Counted from the first letter of the stretch, positions 21,431-33,199 are shown. The stretch: DNA of 64,000 nucleotides from Nicotiana tabacum (GCF_000715075.1 NC_134087.1:188015276-188079275), one strand, 5' to 3'. Translations and numbers: made by a program. The notes: a model not told the origin generated them from the letters alone.

Positions 21431-21529
21431 GCAATACCCGCTCACCAACCATGAAAGCAACATCTCTGACCTTGCGGTCTGCATAACTCTTCTGTCTGGA
21501 CTGAGCTGTACGAAGTCTATCCTGAATAA

Positions 21530-22330
21530 TCCTGACCTTGTCCAAGGCCTCCTGAACCAGATCCGTACCCAATAATCGAGCCTCTCCCGGCTCAAACCAT
21601 CCAACTAGAGACCGACATCGCCTACCATACAACGCCTCATACGAAGCCATCTGAATGCTGGACTGGTAGCTGTTGTTGTAGGCGAACTCTGCTAAAGGCA
21701 AAAACTGGTCCCACGAGCCTCCAAAATCACTGACACAGGCTCGGAGCATGTCCTCAAGGATCTGAATAGTCCTCTCGGACTGACCGTCCGTGTGGCGATG
21801 AAATGCTGTACTCAACTTAACCTGGGTGCCCAACTCTCGCTGAACCGTTCTCCAGAAATGCGAGGTAAACTGCGTAACCCGATCCGAAATGATAGATAGT
21901 GGCACCCCATGAAGGTGAACAATCTCCCTAATATAAATCTCGGCTAACCTTTCAGACGAATAGGTGGATGCAACAGGAACAAAATGCGCTGACTTGGTCA
22001 GCCTATCAATAATAAACCAAACCGCATCAAACTTCTTCCGAGTCATCGGAAGTCCAGTAACAAAAACCATAGTAATCCTCTCACACTTCCACTCGGGAAG
22101 CTCAATCCTCTGAAATAAACCACCGGGCCTCTGATGCTCGTACTTAACCTGCTGATAGTTCAAACAACGAGCCACATATGCAACAATGTCTTTCTTCATT
22201 CTACGCCACCAATAGTGCTGCCTCAAATCCTGATACATCTTTGCGGCACCTGGGTGAATAGAATACCGAGAACTGTGGGCCTCTGCTAAGATCAACTCTC
22301 GAATCCCATCAACATTGGGCACAGAAACTT
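21530..22330 (-). pseudogene. integrase catalytic region of element B
   Basis: HHCC (SSRYSIHPGA, RCLNYQ: the last Cys is Tyr here), then MVFVTGLPMTRKKF (first catalytic Asp replaced by Val at the MDF motif), SDRVTQFTSHF and DGQSERTIQILEDML. So although this is the longest open stretch (21150-22370), both the zinc finger and the DDE core have a missense change. This is a further sign that the copy is inactive. Confidence 0.88.
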
Positions 22331-22589
22331 GCCCCTGCAATCTCAATACACCATCATCATCTAAGGTCACTTTCTTGGAACCTCCACGCTACACCGTGTC
22401 CCTCAAGACACACAAATTGGGATCATCGAACTACCAATCATGGATACGCTCCAATAACGAAGAACGAGCGACCGTGCAAGCTAATACTCGACTAGGCTCA
22501 GAAATGTCCAACCTCACAAACTGATTGGCCAAAGTCTGAACGTCCAAATCAAGAGGTCTCTTACCGACCGGAATATAAGCAAGACTGCC

Positions 22590-23000
22590 CATACTGGCTG
22601 ACTTCCTACTCAAGGCATCGGCCACCACATTGGCCTTTCCCGGGTGATATAAGATAGTGATGTCATAATATTTCAACAATTCCAACCACCTCCTCTGCCT
22701 CAAATTCAACTCCTTTTGCTTGAACAAATACTGAAGACTCTTATGATCCGTGAACACCTCACACGCCACACCATACAGATAGTATCTCCAAATCTTCAAT
22801 GCGTGAACAATGGCTGCCAACTCCAAATCATGCACTGGATAGTTCTTCTCATGAACCTTCAACTGCCTCGAAGCATAGGCAATGACCTTGCCATCCTACA
22901 TCAACATTGCACAAAGTCCAATACGAGATGCATCACAATAGACTGTATAGGGCCCTGAACCTGTGGGCAAAACCAATACCGGTGCCGTGGTCAGAGATGT
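22590..23000 (-). pseudogene. RNase H domain of element B
   Basis: The order is [39 protein letters not shown] (stop at 22896 between the first two blocks), [11 protein letters not shown] and [14 protein letters not shown]. All four acidic positions are kept. The TAG at 22896-22898 falls in LM-stop-DGK, the same codon that is TAG in A1 and C. RNase H would remove RNA from the RNA-DNA hybrid. Confidence 0.9.
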
Positions 23001-23269
23001 CTTGAGCCTCTGAAAGCTCGCCTGACACTCGTCTGGCCATCTGAACTGAGCACCTTTCTGGGTCAATCTGGTCATAGGGGCTGCAATGGATGAAAACCCT
23101 TCCATGAACTGACGGTAGTAACCTGCTAACCCCAGGAAACTCCGATTCTCCGTAGCTGAAGCTGGTCGAGGCCAGTTCTTGACTGCCTCTATCTTCTTCG
23201 GGTCTACCTGAATACCTGTTGCTGATACGACATGACCCAGGAAGGTGACCGAACTCAACCAAAACTCGC

Positions 23270-23830
23270 ACTTCGAGAACTTAGCATACAACTAACTATC
23301 CTTCAGGGTCTGAAGAACCGCTCTGAGGTGCTGCTCATGCTCCTCCTGACTGCGAGAGTATATAAGAATATCGTCAATGAAGACTATCACGAACAAGTCC
23401 AAATAAGGTCTGAACACTCGGTTCATTAACTCTATGAACGTTGTTGGGGTATTAGTCAATCCGAATGAAATGACCAAAAACTCATAGTGCCCATACCGAG
23501 TGCGAAATGTTGTCTTAGGGACATCAGACGCCCTAATCCTCAGCTGGTGGTAGCCATATCTCAAATCTATCTTTGAAAACACCCTCGCACCCTGAAGTTG
23601 GTCGAATAAGTCGTCGATCCTCGGCAGTGGGTACTTGTTCTTAATCGTCACCTTGTTCAATTGCCGGTACTCAATACACATCCTCATCGAACCATCCTTT
23701 TTCTTCACAAATAGCACCGGTGTGCCCCAAGGCGAAACACTGGATCTAATGAAACCCTTCTGAAGTAAATCCTGAAGCTGATCCTTTAACGCTTTCAATT
23801 CTAGCGGCGCCATACGGTACGGCGGAATGG
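23270..23830 (-). pseudogene. reverse transcriptase domain of element B
   Basis: It reads from [17 protein letters not shown] through [35 protein letters not shown] and [15 protein letters not shown] to the catalytic [12 protein letters not shown] near 23366-23391. D of FSKID and DD of FIDD are present. The stop at 23292 (TAG, CAG in A2) lies just past the palm. Small differences from A2 include MCIEYRQ for MCIDYRQ. Confidence 0.91.
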
Positions 23831-23989
23831 AAATGGGCTGAGTGCCCAGAGCCAGATCAATATAAAAATCAATATCCCTGTCGGGCGGCATGCCCAACAG
23901 GTCTGAAGGGAAGACCTCGGGAAACTCCCGAACAATAGGAACAGAATCAATAGACGGGACCTTAGTGCTGGAGTCGCGAACATAGGCCA

Positions 23990-24470
23990 GATAAGCTAGG
24001 CACCCCTTCTCGACCATGCGTCGAGCCTTCACATAAGAAATAACGCTGCGAGCAGAATGACCAGGAGTCCCTCTCCACTCTAGTCGGGGCAAATCTGGCA
24101 ACGCCAAGGTCACGGTCTTGGCATGGCAATCCAAGATCGCATGATACGGGGACAACCAATCCATCCCTAATATGACGTCGAAATCCACCATATCCAAGAG
24201 CAACAAGTCAACACGGGTCTCAAGACCCCTGAATACCACAACACAAGAACGATGAACCCGGTCCACCACTATAGAATCCCCCACTGGTGTAGACACGTAT
24301 ACAGGAATACTCAAGGCCTCACTAGGCATAACCAAATAGGGTGAAAAATAGGACGACACATATGAATACGTAGATCCGGGATCAAATAGCACAGAAGCAT
24401 CCCTATCACAGACCAGAATAGTACCTGTAATCACAATATCTGATGACTCATCCTCTAGCCTGGCTAGCAA
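23990..24470 (-). pseudogene. aspartic protease domain of element B
   Basis: [18 protein letters not shown] (around 24380) holds the presumed catalytic Asp. [19 protein letters not shown] (around 24160-24215) is the C-terminal hydrophobic core. This stretch is free of stops. Pro in place of Ser/Thr in the D-x-G triad is a lineage feature, seen also in A1 and A2. Confidence 0.88.
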
Positions 24471-24479
24471 GGCATAACA

Positions 24480-25997
24480 ACGGGGCTGGGCCCCACCTCC
24501 CTAAATCATATCCCTGGGACGATCTGCTGCTGGATGACCCCTACCACTAGCGGTCTGAGCTCCACCTCTAAGGCCTCTACCTCCACCTCTATGTCCTCTA
24601 TCCCCGCCTCAAGCTGGCTGGGCAGGCTGTGGGGCAACTGGTGACTGAATCATCGAGTGAGGACCCTATTGCTGCGAGCTGATGGAAGCTCGAGGGCAAT
24701 ATCTGGCAATGTGACTCACATCGCCGCAAATATAACAAGCCCTTAGCTGCTGAGAATAACGAAGTGGTGGTGCACTGATAGGTGATGATGGTGAACTGAA
24801 GAGCTGCTGGTCAGAATACTGCAGCTGAGAACCACGACCACCTGGTGTACCATGAGAAGCCTGGAGAGCTGACTGAAAGGGCCTCGAAGGATGGCCTCTA
24901 CCATAAGAATCCCTACCTGCAGACGAGGTACTACTGAATCTACCCGAATGATGGGGCCTCTTATCAGACCCATGACCACCTCCCTGAGAAAGTGCCAGCT
25001 CTATCCGACGGGCACCATCTTCCGCCTCCTGAAAAGTAATCTCACTCCCGGTACTCATGGCCATCTGAACACGGATCTGCAGAACCAACCCATCGACAAA
25101 CCTCCGCACCCTCTCTCTCTCAGTGGGGAGTATCACAATAGCATGACGAGCGAGATCAATGAACCGGGTCTCATACTGGGTAACCATCATAGGACCCTAC
25201 TGGAGACGCTAAAACTGCCTACGAAGAGCATCTCGCTGAGTAACTGGAAGAAAGTTCCCCAGAAATAACTCTGAAAACTGATCCCAGGTCAATGATGGAG
25301 ACCCTGCTGGCCTGGCTAAACAGAAATCCCTCCACCAAGTCTTGGCGGATCCTGCTAGGCGAAAAGTGGCGAAGTCAACCCCATTGGTCTCTACAATGCC
25401 CATAGTCCGTAGAACCTCATGACAGCTGAATATGAAATCCTGAGCATCCTCTGAGGGAGTGTCACTATATGTAGTAGTGAAGATCTTGGTGAAGCGATCA
25501 AGCCTCCACAAAGCATCCGCGGACATAGCTGTACCATCACTGGACTGAGCCGCAATACCAGGCTGGGCTGCCAAAGCTGGTTGAACGGCCACGGCTGGCT
25601 GAACTGCTGGAACCTGAGCCTGAGGAGCTACCGGCTCTGGAGTACAAGTATCGGGAGTCTGAACTCCTCCCTCAACCTGAGATGTGGCTGGAGCTACGGG
25701 AAGCAAACCCGCTCTAGAAATGCCCTCCTTAAAGCCTACCAGTCGGACCAAAGCGTCCTGAAGCACTGGAGTGGCTATGAAACCCTCTGGGACCTGAGCT
25801 GGGCCTACTGGAACAGCTGGGGCTGGAACCTCCTCCTCAAAATCGACCTGAGGCTCAGTTGCTGGGACTGCTTCTCGGGGCTGAGCTCTGCCCCGGCCTC
25901 GGCCTCTGGCACAACCTCGCCCTCTGCCCCTAATAGGAGCTGCTGTTGGGGGCTCAGGCTGCTGCGCGGTAGAAGAGGAAGCACGTGTTCTCTCCAT
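24480..25997 (-). pseudogene. gag: gag domain of element B
   Basis: The N-terminus is MERTRASSSTAQQPEPPT, then an Arg/Gly stretch (RGRGRGCARGRGRGR) and a Pro/Gln-rich linker. The Gag core follows at residues about 155-300 (LWRLDRFTKIF, GVDFATFRLAGSAKTWW). An intact CCHC knuckle CYICGDVSHIARYC lies at 24696-24737, followed by a basic Gly-rich tail. Five of the eleven stops of the polyprotein fall here. The product would assemble the particle and bind element RNA. Confidence 0.9.
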
Positions 25998-26178
25998 CTA
26001 CGAAAGAACAGAGTGGAAAGACAATCAGTACTTGAGAACCAAAATCGTACGACAAGAATGAACAAAGTGAAGTTTTCCTAACTCAGTAGCCTCTGCGGGA
26101 TAAATACAGACGTCTCTGTACCAATCCCTCAAACTCTACTGAGCTTGTCCGTGAGTTGTGCGACCTAAGTAACCTAGG

Positions 26179-26190
26179 GCTCTGATACGA
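26179..26190 (-). other. Primer-binding site of element B (one mismatch)
   Basis: On the - strand it reads TCGTATCAGAGC, against TGGTATCAGAGC in A2 and C, three bases inside the LTR end. It is complementary to initiator Met tRNA with one substitution. The leader 26000-26178 contains CAGAGACGTCTGTATTTATCC, conserved in A2, C and D. Confidence 0.88.
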
Positions 26191-26872
26191 ACTTGTCACG
26201 ACCCGAATTTCCCACCATCAGGTGTCGTGATGGCGCCTACTATCGGAGCTAGGCAAGCCAAATGTTTAAAACACCTTTCCTGCTTTCTTTCAACAATGTA
26301 ATAAGCGAGACAAAATCTAAGCAGAAGACTTTAAATTTAAAGCAACTGAAAACCAAAAGTGCGGAAGTTTGAACCAAAATTCTACCCAGAGTTTGGTGTC
26401 ACTAGCTCACGGACTACTATAGAATGCTACAAACAATGTCTGAAAGGAAAATACATCATGTTTGTCTGATACAAGATAAACAAACGAAAAATATGGAAAG
26501 GGACTTCGGCCTGCGAATGCCAGCTAGGCTACCTCGAGAGTCCCTGGACTGAAGATAGCACCCAAAAATCCTACTACTGCTGTCTGAAAGCTGCTCCCTG
26601 ATCTGTGCACAAAAATGCAAAGAGTGCAGCATCAGCACAACCGACCCCATATGCTGGTAAGTGCCTGGCCTAACCCCGACGAAGTAGTGACGAGGCTAGA
26701 CAGGACCTACCACAATTAACCTGTACAGATATATATAACAATTGCAAGAAAACAATAACAAGATAATACAAAGTAAAGCTGGGAGGGGACATGCTATCGG
26801 GGAGTAACAGATAAAAATGAAATATCGGAAATAAACAGAAGAAACTCCGGTTTCTATAATATATATATATAT

Positions 26873-27300
26873 ATATAAGTGGACGGCATGCCACACGATC
26901 CCATAATATCATATATAAGTGGACGGCGTGCCACACGATCCCATAATATCATATATAAGTGGACGACGTGCCACACGATCCCATAATATCATATATAAGT
27001 GGACGGCGTGCCACACGATCCCATAATATCATATATAAGTGGACGGCGTGCCACACGATCCCATAATATCATATGTAAGTGGACGGCGTGCCACACGATC
27101 CCATAATATCATATATAAGTGGACGGCGTGCCACACGATCCCATAATATCATATATAAGTGGACGGCGTGCCACACGATCCCATAATATCATATATAAGT
27201 GGACGGCATGCCACACGATCCCATAATATCATATATAAGTGGACGACGTGCCACACGATCCCATAATATCATATATAAGTGGACGGCGTGTCACCGGCAA
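26873..27300 (-). repeat. 40-bp minisatellite in 5' LTR of B, about 11 copies
   Basis: Units ATAAGTGGACGGCGTGCC + ACACGATCCCATAATATCAT repeat at 26877, 26917 and so on to 27277 with a constant 40-base step. A (TA)n run precedes it. The copy-number difference from the other LTR is 4 units. Confidence 0.95.
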
Positions 27301-28303
27301 CGGAGGCCAATAACCAAGTGGACGGCATGCCACACGATCCCATAATATAGTATATAATATCTGACTTCATTTAGTAGATCCCTTCAGGGGAGGATAACAA
27401 CTCAATACCTTTAACCCGACAAGGGTACAACTAACAGCCCAAAATATCCCGACAAGGGAGAGTATATATCAGTCTACACATCCCGGCAAGGGAGTACTCA
27501 CAACACATTCTCTTTTTAAATAACTTCTTCCTCAATTAACAAATTCATGTTCGAGCTAACGCTCCAAAAGTACACCAATCACAATTCTACCTCAATCGTT
27601 CACATTATATGAAACTCATCAAGTAAACAAGGAGATTGTGTCACATTATTCGAGTTAAAAGCAATTAAGACTCACGGTCATGCTAGACTCCGGTGCATAG
27701 ATAACCGTCACCATGCCTATACACCGTACTCCACATTAGCAAGTAGCAAATAACATCCTAATCCTATTCCCTCAAGCCAAAGTTAGAACAAACACTTACC
27801 TCGATGCCTTGAACACCACTCAAGTCTCAATTATAGTTTTACCTCTTGATTCCACCACCAATCCGCTTGAATCTAGTCATAAGTTACTTAATCACAATAA
27901 TAATTACTAAATAAATCACTCCCAATGCATGAAAATAGATTTTTACAAGGTTTTTCCCCAAAAGGTCAAAAATACCCCTGGACCCACTTGGTCGAAACTC
28001 GAGGTTCGGACCAAAACTCGGTTACCCATTCCCCCATGAATCCAAATATATTATTTGTTTTGAAATCGGACCCCAAATTGAGGTCCAACTTCTCCATTTG
28101 TAGAAAACCTAGGTTCTACCCAAAACACTCAATTTCACCCATGAAAATCTTTTATTTGAATTTGAAATCATGTTAAAAGATGTCAAGGAATAAAGAAATT
28201 AAGTTAGAAATCACTTACCAATCGTTTTGGAGAAGAAAAGTTGTTTGGAAAATCGCCTCTTAGGTTTTGGGTTTATAAAAAGCAAAAAAATGACTGAAAA
28301 TCC

Positions 28304-28548
28304 CGAATTTATACATTGTTGTTGGGAGCTGGCGCGGACCGCACAGAAATGCACCGCGCCCGCGCCGAGGGAGGGAAGAAGTGGGCTTCCTCTGAACCCA
28401 CCCAGCGCGGACCGCACTGATTTGGTGCGCTGCCGCGCTGGTCGACCTGGCTACCCCCTCTAAACCCCACCACGCGGATCGCACAGAAAAGTGTCGCGGC
28501 CGCGTGGCTGCCAGTGCGGACCGCGCAGAAATGGCCGCGGCCGCGCCG
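28304..28548 (-). promoter_or_regulatory. TATA-like box and CG-rich palindrome cluster, 5' LTR of B
   Basis: This is the same module as at 20005-20250: GCGGACCGCACAGAAATGC, CGCGGCCGCG and related palindromes, then TGTATAAATTCGGG on the - strand. A few CpG positions differ between the two LTRs (for example CGCGCCCGCGCC for CGCGGCCGCGCC near 28353). In an active element this copy would drive transcription. Confidence 0.5.
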
Positions 28549-29262
28549 GACCTGCAACACCTGAACCTGCATTTTTTTAAGTTAAGACCTCCCGGACCCC
28601 ACTCGAAACTCACCCGAGCCCTCGGGGCTCCAAACCAAACATGCACACAACCTTAAAACATCTTACGGACTTACTCGTGCGATCAAATCGCCAAGATAAC
28701 ATCATATACATAGAATCAAGCCTCAAAACACATGATTTTCTCTCAGTTTTCATAAAACTCAATTCCCCATTTTAAGTCCAAAACACGTCATATGACGTCC
28801 GTTTTTAGCCAAACTTTACAGATAGTGCTTAAAAAATATTTAAGACTTGTATCGGGCTTCAGAACCAAAATACGAGCCCGATACCAGAGTTTTCCGATCA
28901 ATTTTCTTCTTCATTTTCCTTAATTAATTTCAGAAAATAATTTCACACAAAAATTCATTTCTCGGGCTTGGGACCCCGGAATTTGATTCCGGGCACACGC
29001 CCAAGCCCCATATTTTTTTAGGACCCTCCGGGACCGTTGAATCACAGGTCCGGGTCCGTTTACCCAAAATGTTGACCGAAGTCAATATTATGCATATTAA
29101 TATCAAAATTCATCAAATTTCTCACAAAATTCGCATATTTCAACAAAAAATCTTTCCGGCTTCGCGCCCGGACTGCGCACGCAATATCGAGGCAACTAAA
29201 AGCGAGGTTTTCAAGGTCTCTGAAGCACGGAACAAGGAAGAATTACGGTGATGACCCTTTGG

Positions 29263-29694
29263 TTTGCTATGTGTCTTATTCTTAAGACGCCACTTTATTT
29301 TATATTTTAACTCACTCCAAAATATAAATAGTCATATGTTATCTCACTTTACGTCTTTTTATATTTTTTATTTTGTTTCTATTATAGCTTTTTAATTAAT
29401 TTTTCACCTCCATATTTCTAGTTAATATATAAGAAAATCTATGAGTGGATCAATATATAGATATAAAATATAAATATAGATGTAGATACCAATATACATA
29501 TAAATATAGATATATAGATTAGATTTGTCTAAGATCTATTTAGATTATATATAAGATTGAATCAACTACTTCCATTAATTATGTTTCTATTTATAATTTT
29601 TAATTATTAATATTGTCTTAATATTGGCAAATAGCTTCAATTTAACTTGCCACTTGACTTAACCACAATGCATATTATTCTCCTTTTAATATAA
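29263..29694 (-). mobile_element. Helitron-like 5' part abutting the tandem array
   Basis: The segment is homologous to 17124-17524 (shared ATATTTTAACTCACTCC..., GTCTAAGATCTATTTAGAT..., GCCACTTG.CTTAACC). It ends on + with TCCTTTTAATATAA directly against the 3' terminus of array unit 1. It looks like the 5' portion of a further unit or of a related Helitron, cut by element B on its left. No coding sequence is visible. Confidence 0.55.
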
Positions 29695-29707
29695 CTAATA
29701 TTAGTAC

Positions 29708-29722
29708 CCGCGCGATGCGCGG
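29708..29722 (-). other. Helitron-type 3' terminal hairpin, unit 1
   Basis: CCGCGC-GAT-GCGCGG is a perfect 6-bp stem with a 3-base loop, 9 bases from the terminal TTAG on the - strand. The terminal tetramer is CTAG in the other two units. Confidence 0.75.
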
Positions 29723-30306
29723 ACACAAATATCAAATTATAATTTGAGTTATTGGAATTATCTTAAAATTTAAAACTTCCAGATAACATGTTTCTTTTTA
29801 TTTATATTTTTATTTTATATCTGTAACAATCTAACTCTTTGATTTAGTACTTGTGTTTTATTTTGTGGTCAATATTAAATAATACTAAACATATCACGTT
29901 TGTGATATGTCTTGTTTGAGCATATTATTTAATAAAATTCTTACTACCACTTTATGTTTCACCGCAAATTCGAATAAGTCTTATCCTTCTACATTTTCAC
30001 CCAAAACAACCCTTTCTTTAATTTTTGCTTCTAGTTATTGCATTATCTATTACTTAATAATGTTATATTCATGTAATCATTTATTAGCTTACCAATTGAC
30101 TTGATATCTTGCTTATTGCCTTTTCGATAAACATATATAAATATAAATTTTTTATTCCTAAAAGCTAATTTATTTTTGTACTTTTATACTCTTAATTACT
30201 TGGAACTCTTTTTTTATTTAAATCTTTCAATAATATTTTTGAGTATTATTTAATTATTTAATTTCCTTATACTTAATTATTTCAAAGTATAAATATTCTC
30301 ACACTA

Positions 30307-33199
30307 TGTAATGACCCAATTCCCCGAATCCGATCGTGATGGCGCCTCTCGTGAAGACAAGGCCATCCAGACCAAAATAGACCACCTCTTTTAAACAGTT
30401 AAATACCATCGGTAGTTCTAAAACGTGATATAATAACCATAATTTGCGGAATTAACGATAAAAATAGTAGAAACCATCTCGACACAGCCCAAATCGGGGT
30501 GTCACAAGTCATGAGCAACTAAGAAATCCGGATACAAGTCTACTGAACACTAAATCCGATACAATAGTTCTAAAAACATGAAAATGATAAGATAAGGGAG
30601 GCACGGGGCTGCGAACGCCAACAACTACCTCGTAGTCTCCGAATCACTGCCTAGACTGGGAGAATCTGCACTTAGGAGCGGACTCTGCGATGCCTGAATC
30701 TGCACACATTGTGCAGGGAGTAATGTGAGTACTCCGACTCAGTGAGTAATAATTATAAATAATGGCTGAAAGTATGAAAACACGTAAAGGCACAAAGCAA
30801 TTCCATATCAAGCAGTAAAATCACTTAAAGCAGTAATCAGTGAAGAAATCAAATGATATCCCTTTTTTTAAACAAGTAAAATAGGTAATTTAACAGGTAA
30901 ATAACAAGTAGAAATCCGCCTCTCAGGCACAGTATCAATCGCTTAGAACAGTATCAGCCCCTCGGGCTCACTCTCAGATCATAATGGGTACCTGAGCTCA
31001 CTGTGGGTGTGCAGACTCCGAAGGGGCCCCTTACGGCCTAAGCGCTATATCAAGCCACCTCGTGGCATCATCACTCGGCACTCAGCCTCACATCACTCGG
31101 CACTTGGCCTCACATCACCCAAGCCACCTCGTGGCATGTAAAGTATCTCAGGCCCTCGGCCTGTATCACTTAGTATATCCTCACATATGGCCCTTAGCCT
31201 CACTCATTCCAAAAATTATCACAAGCCCTTTGGGCATTAGTAAAACAATAGTTCTCAGCCCAAAACATAATGTAGAAATATCATTTAAGTTTCAAATCTG
31301 AGTAAAAGTGGCTGAGTTTGTAAAACAGTAGATATCAACAGGACTGAGTTCAAATAATAAGTCAAGCAGTGAGGAAATAGTGATAAAAATCCCCGAAGGG
31401 TTCAAATAGTTGGCACGAAGCCCAAATATGACAATCAGCCCAAATCATGATGATAACAAATGAATTTCACTCAAATACGCGGTAAAATCATCAATTGGGA
31501 TGGACCAAGTCACAATCCCCAGTAGTAAAAGACCCCACACTCTTCATCCAGCGCATATCTTGCCTCAATATAGCACTACGATGTACAATCCGGGGTTTCA
31601 AACCCCCAGGACATCATTTATAACCATTACTCACCTCGAACCGGCTAATTCTCTAGCTCGCGGCGCCTTTGCCCCTCGAATTGGCCTCCACACGCGTCGA
31701 ATCTATCCAAAATCAGAACGAATACGTCACAATATGCTAAGGGAACAAAACCCAAGTGAAAACATTCGAAAAATATCAACAATTCCGAAATTAGCAAAAC
31801 TCGAATCCCGGGTCCACGTCTCGGAATTGGTTAACATTTACATTTTTAGAATCCTCATACTCCCACGAGTCTAACCATACCAAAATTATTCAATTCCGAT
31901 ACCATTTGGTCTTTCAAATCATCATTTTACATTTTTGAAAGGTTTCACAATTTTCTTCCCAAATTCCATCCCAGATTATAAATTAAATGATGAATTCAAT
32001 GATAGATTCATGTATTCTAGCCAAATCTGAGTTAAAATAACTTACCCTGATGAATTTCTTGAAAAACATTCGAAGAATCGCCAAAATCCAAGCTCTCTAG
32101 GTCAAAATATTAAATAAAATCCAAAACCTCGTATTTATAGAGTACACCTCAGATTTCAGCCTCCGCGGGCCACACAAAACTGACTGTGGTCCGCACAAAC
32201 CAGTGTGGTCCGCACAAAACAACCGCGGCCGCACAACTTTCCTCTGCAGTGATAGGTTTTTGTATTTTCGCCATATCTTTTGCTATAGATGTCCAAATTA
32301 CAATATCTCTACCTTTCTGGAAACTAGACACGAAGAGCTACAACTTTTGTTTTTGAATCATCTCAAAATTCCTTGTAGATCAAAATATATGAGCTTCCGA
32401 AGTTGGACCGATGACTTGCGGATCTTCATGACCGCGGACCATTTTTCGCGCCCAGCACTAAACCACCGCACTCAGCACTAAATCCAGCGCCCAGCACTAA
32501 AACTTCTTCCCCCATCCATTTTCTAAGTTCAGGAATGTCCGGACTCGCTCAAAACTCACCCGAAACGCACCCGAGGCCCTCAAACCTCTACTCAAACATA
32601 CCAACACCTCCCATAACATCATTAACACCTTGTCGAGCTTTCGAATCACTCAAAACAACATCAAAACACCAAATCAACTTCAGATTCAAGCTTAAGAACT
32701 TAGAAATTTCAAATTCCACAAACAACGCCGAAACCTATCAAATCAGGTCCGATTGACTCTAAATTTTGCACACAAGTCATAAATGACATAATGGAGCTAT
32801 TCCAACTTCTTGAGTCGGATTTTGATCTCGATATCAAAAAGTCAACCCCTCGGTCAAATTTTCAAACTTCGGCTTCTCATTTTCGCCATTTCAAGTCTAA
32901 TTAAACTACCAACTTCCAAAAACAATTCCGGGCACGATCCTAAATCCAAAATTACCATACGGAGCTAACCAAATTATAAAAATTCCGATCCAAGATCATA
33001 TACAAACAAGTCAAATATTGGTCAAACCTTTCAAATTTTAAGCTTTCAACTGAGACTGTTCTTCCAAATTAAATTATGATTAGCCTAAAACCCAACACCA
33101 ACGATTTACATAAGTCATAATACACCACACGGGGCAAGTCATGCCCGAGAACTGGCGAAAAAAGTGCAAAAGCTTAAAATGACCGGTCGGGTCGTTACA
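30307..33199 (-). repeat. 3' LTR of element D
   Basis: On + it reads TGTAATGACCCAATTCC ... GGTCGGGTCGTTACA, flanked by target copy CACTA on the left and a purine-rich (on -) AGTAGGGGATGA tract on the right. Near 31060-31140 short tandem units CATCACTCGGCACT-CAGCCTCA occur. A TATA-like ATTTATAG is at 32132-32140. Confidence 0.88.
32131..32240 (-). promoter_or_regulatory. TATA box and CG-rich palindromes, 3' LTR of D
   Basis: On the - strand GCGGCCGCGGTTG, GTGCGGACCACAC and related blocks precede CTCTATAAATACGAGG by about 25-100 bases. The right LTR repeats the module (39281-39385) with less decay (GCGGTCCGCAC retained). The arrangement matches the B and C LTRs although the rest of the LTR is different. 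Confidence 0.5.

Larger units (their letters stand above)
20982..25997 (-). pseudogene. gag-pol: Gag-Pol polyprotein of element B (one frame, 11 nonsense codons)
   Basis: From ATG 25995-25997 to TAG 20982-20984 the distance is 5,016 bases, exactly 1,672 codons. Gag, protease, RT, RNase H, integrase and chromodomain all read in the same frame, so the family makes a fused Gag-Pol without a frameshift between gag and pol. Eleven in-frame stops interrupt it, at 25209, 25197, 24666, 24609, 24501, 23292, 22896, 22431, 22389, 21150 and 21147 (low coordinate of each codon). At seven or eight of them a sister element has a Gln codon, consistent with CAG to TAG. No indel is needed to align it with relatives. 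The element cannot encode full proteins as it stands. Confidence 0.93.
18009..29262 (-). mobile_element. Tekay-like Ty3/gypsy element B
   Basis: On the - strand the order is 5' LTR 26194-29262, primer-binding site 26179-26190, gag-pol 25997-20982, polypurine tract at 20972-20987, and 3' LTR 18009-20971. The internal length is 5,222 bp, the same as element C, so this is the normal size of the family. It is the least damaged copy in the window: no frameshift is seen in 5 kb. The outer end of the 5' LTR lacks its last nine bases. Confidence 0.93.
26194..29262 (-). repeat. 5' LTR of element B, outer end clipped
   Basis: On + it starts TGTCACGACCC beside the primer site and runs to GATGACCCTTTGG at 29262. 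The expected last nine bases (GTCGTCACA) are missing and sequence TTTGCTATGTGT follows. It is otherwise close to the 3' LTR, except for four additional minisatellite units. Confidence 0.9.

Noticed and set aside
29907..30104. A 65- to 77-codon frame starting MSCLSILFNKIL, found at 29907, 42580 and 58548
   Set aside because: Conserved only because the three array units are near copies. It is short, AT-driven and lacks a recognisable domain. It runs on the strand opposite to the Helitron orientation.
31062..31301. 79- to 124-codon frames in the LTRs of D (also 31500-31874, 38140-38446, 38710-39024) and the counterparts in E
   Set aside because: Non-coding LTR sequence. Frames differ between LTR copies and contain short tandem repeats (CATCACTCGGCAC).
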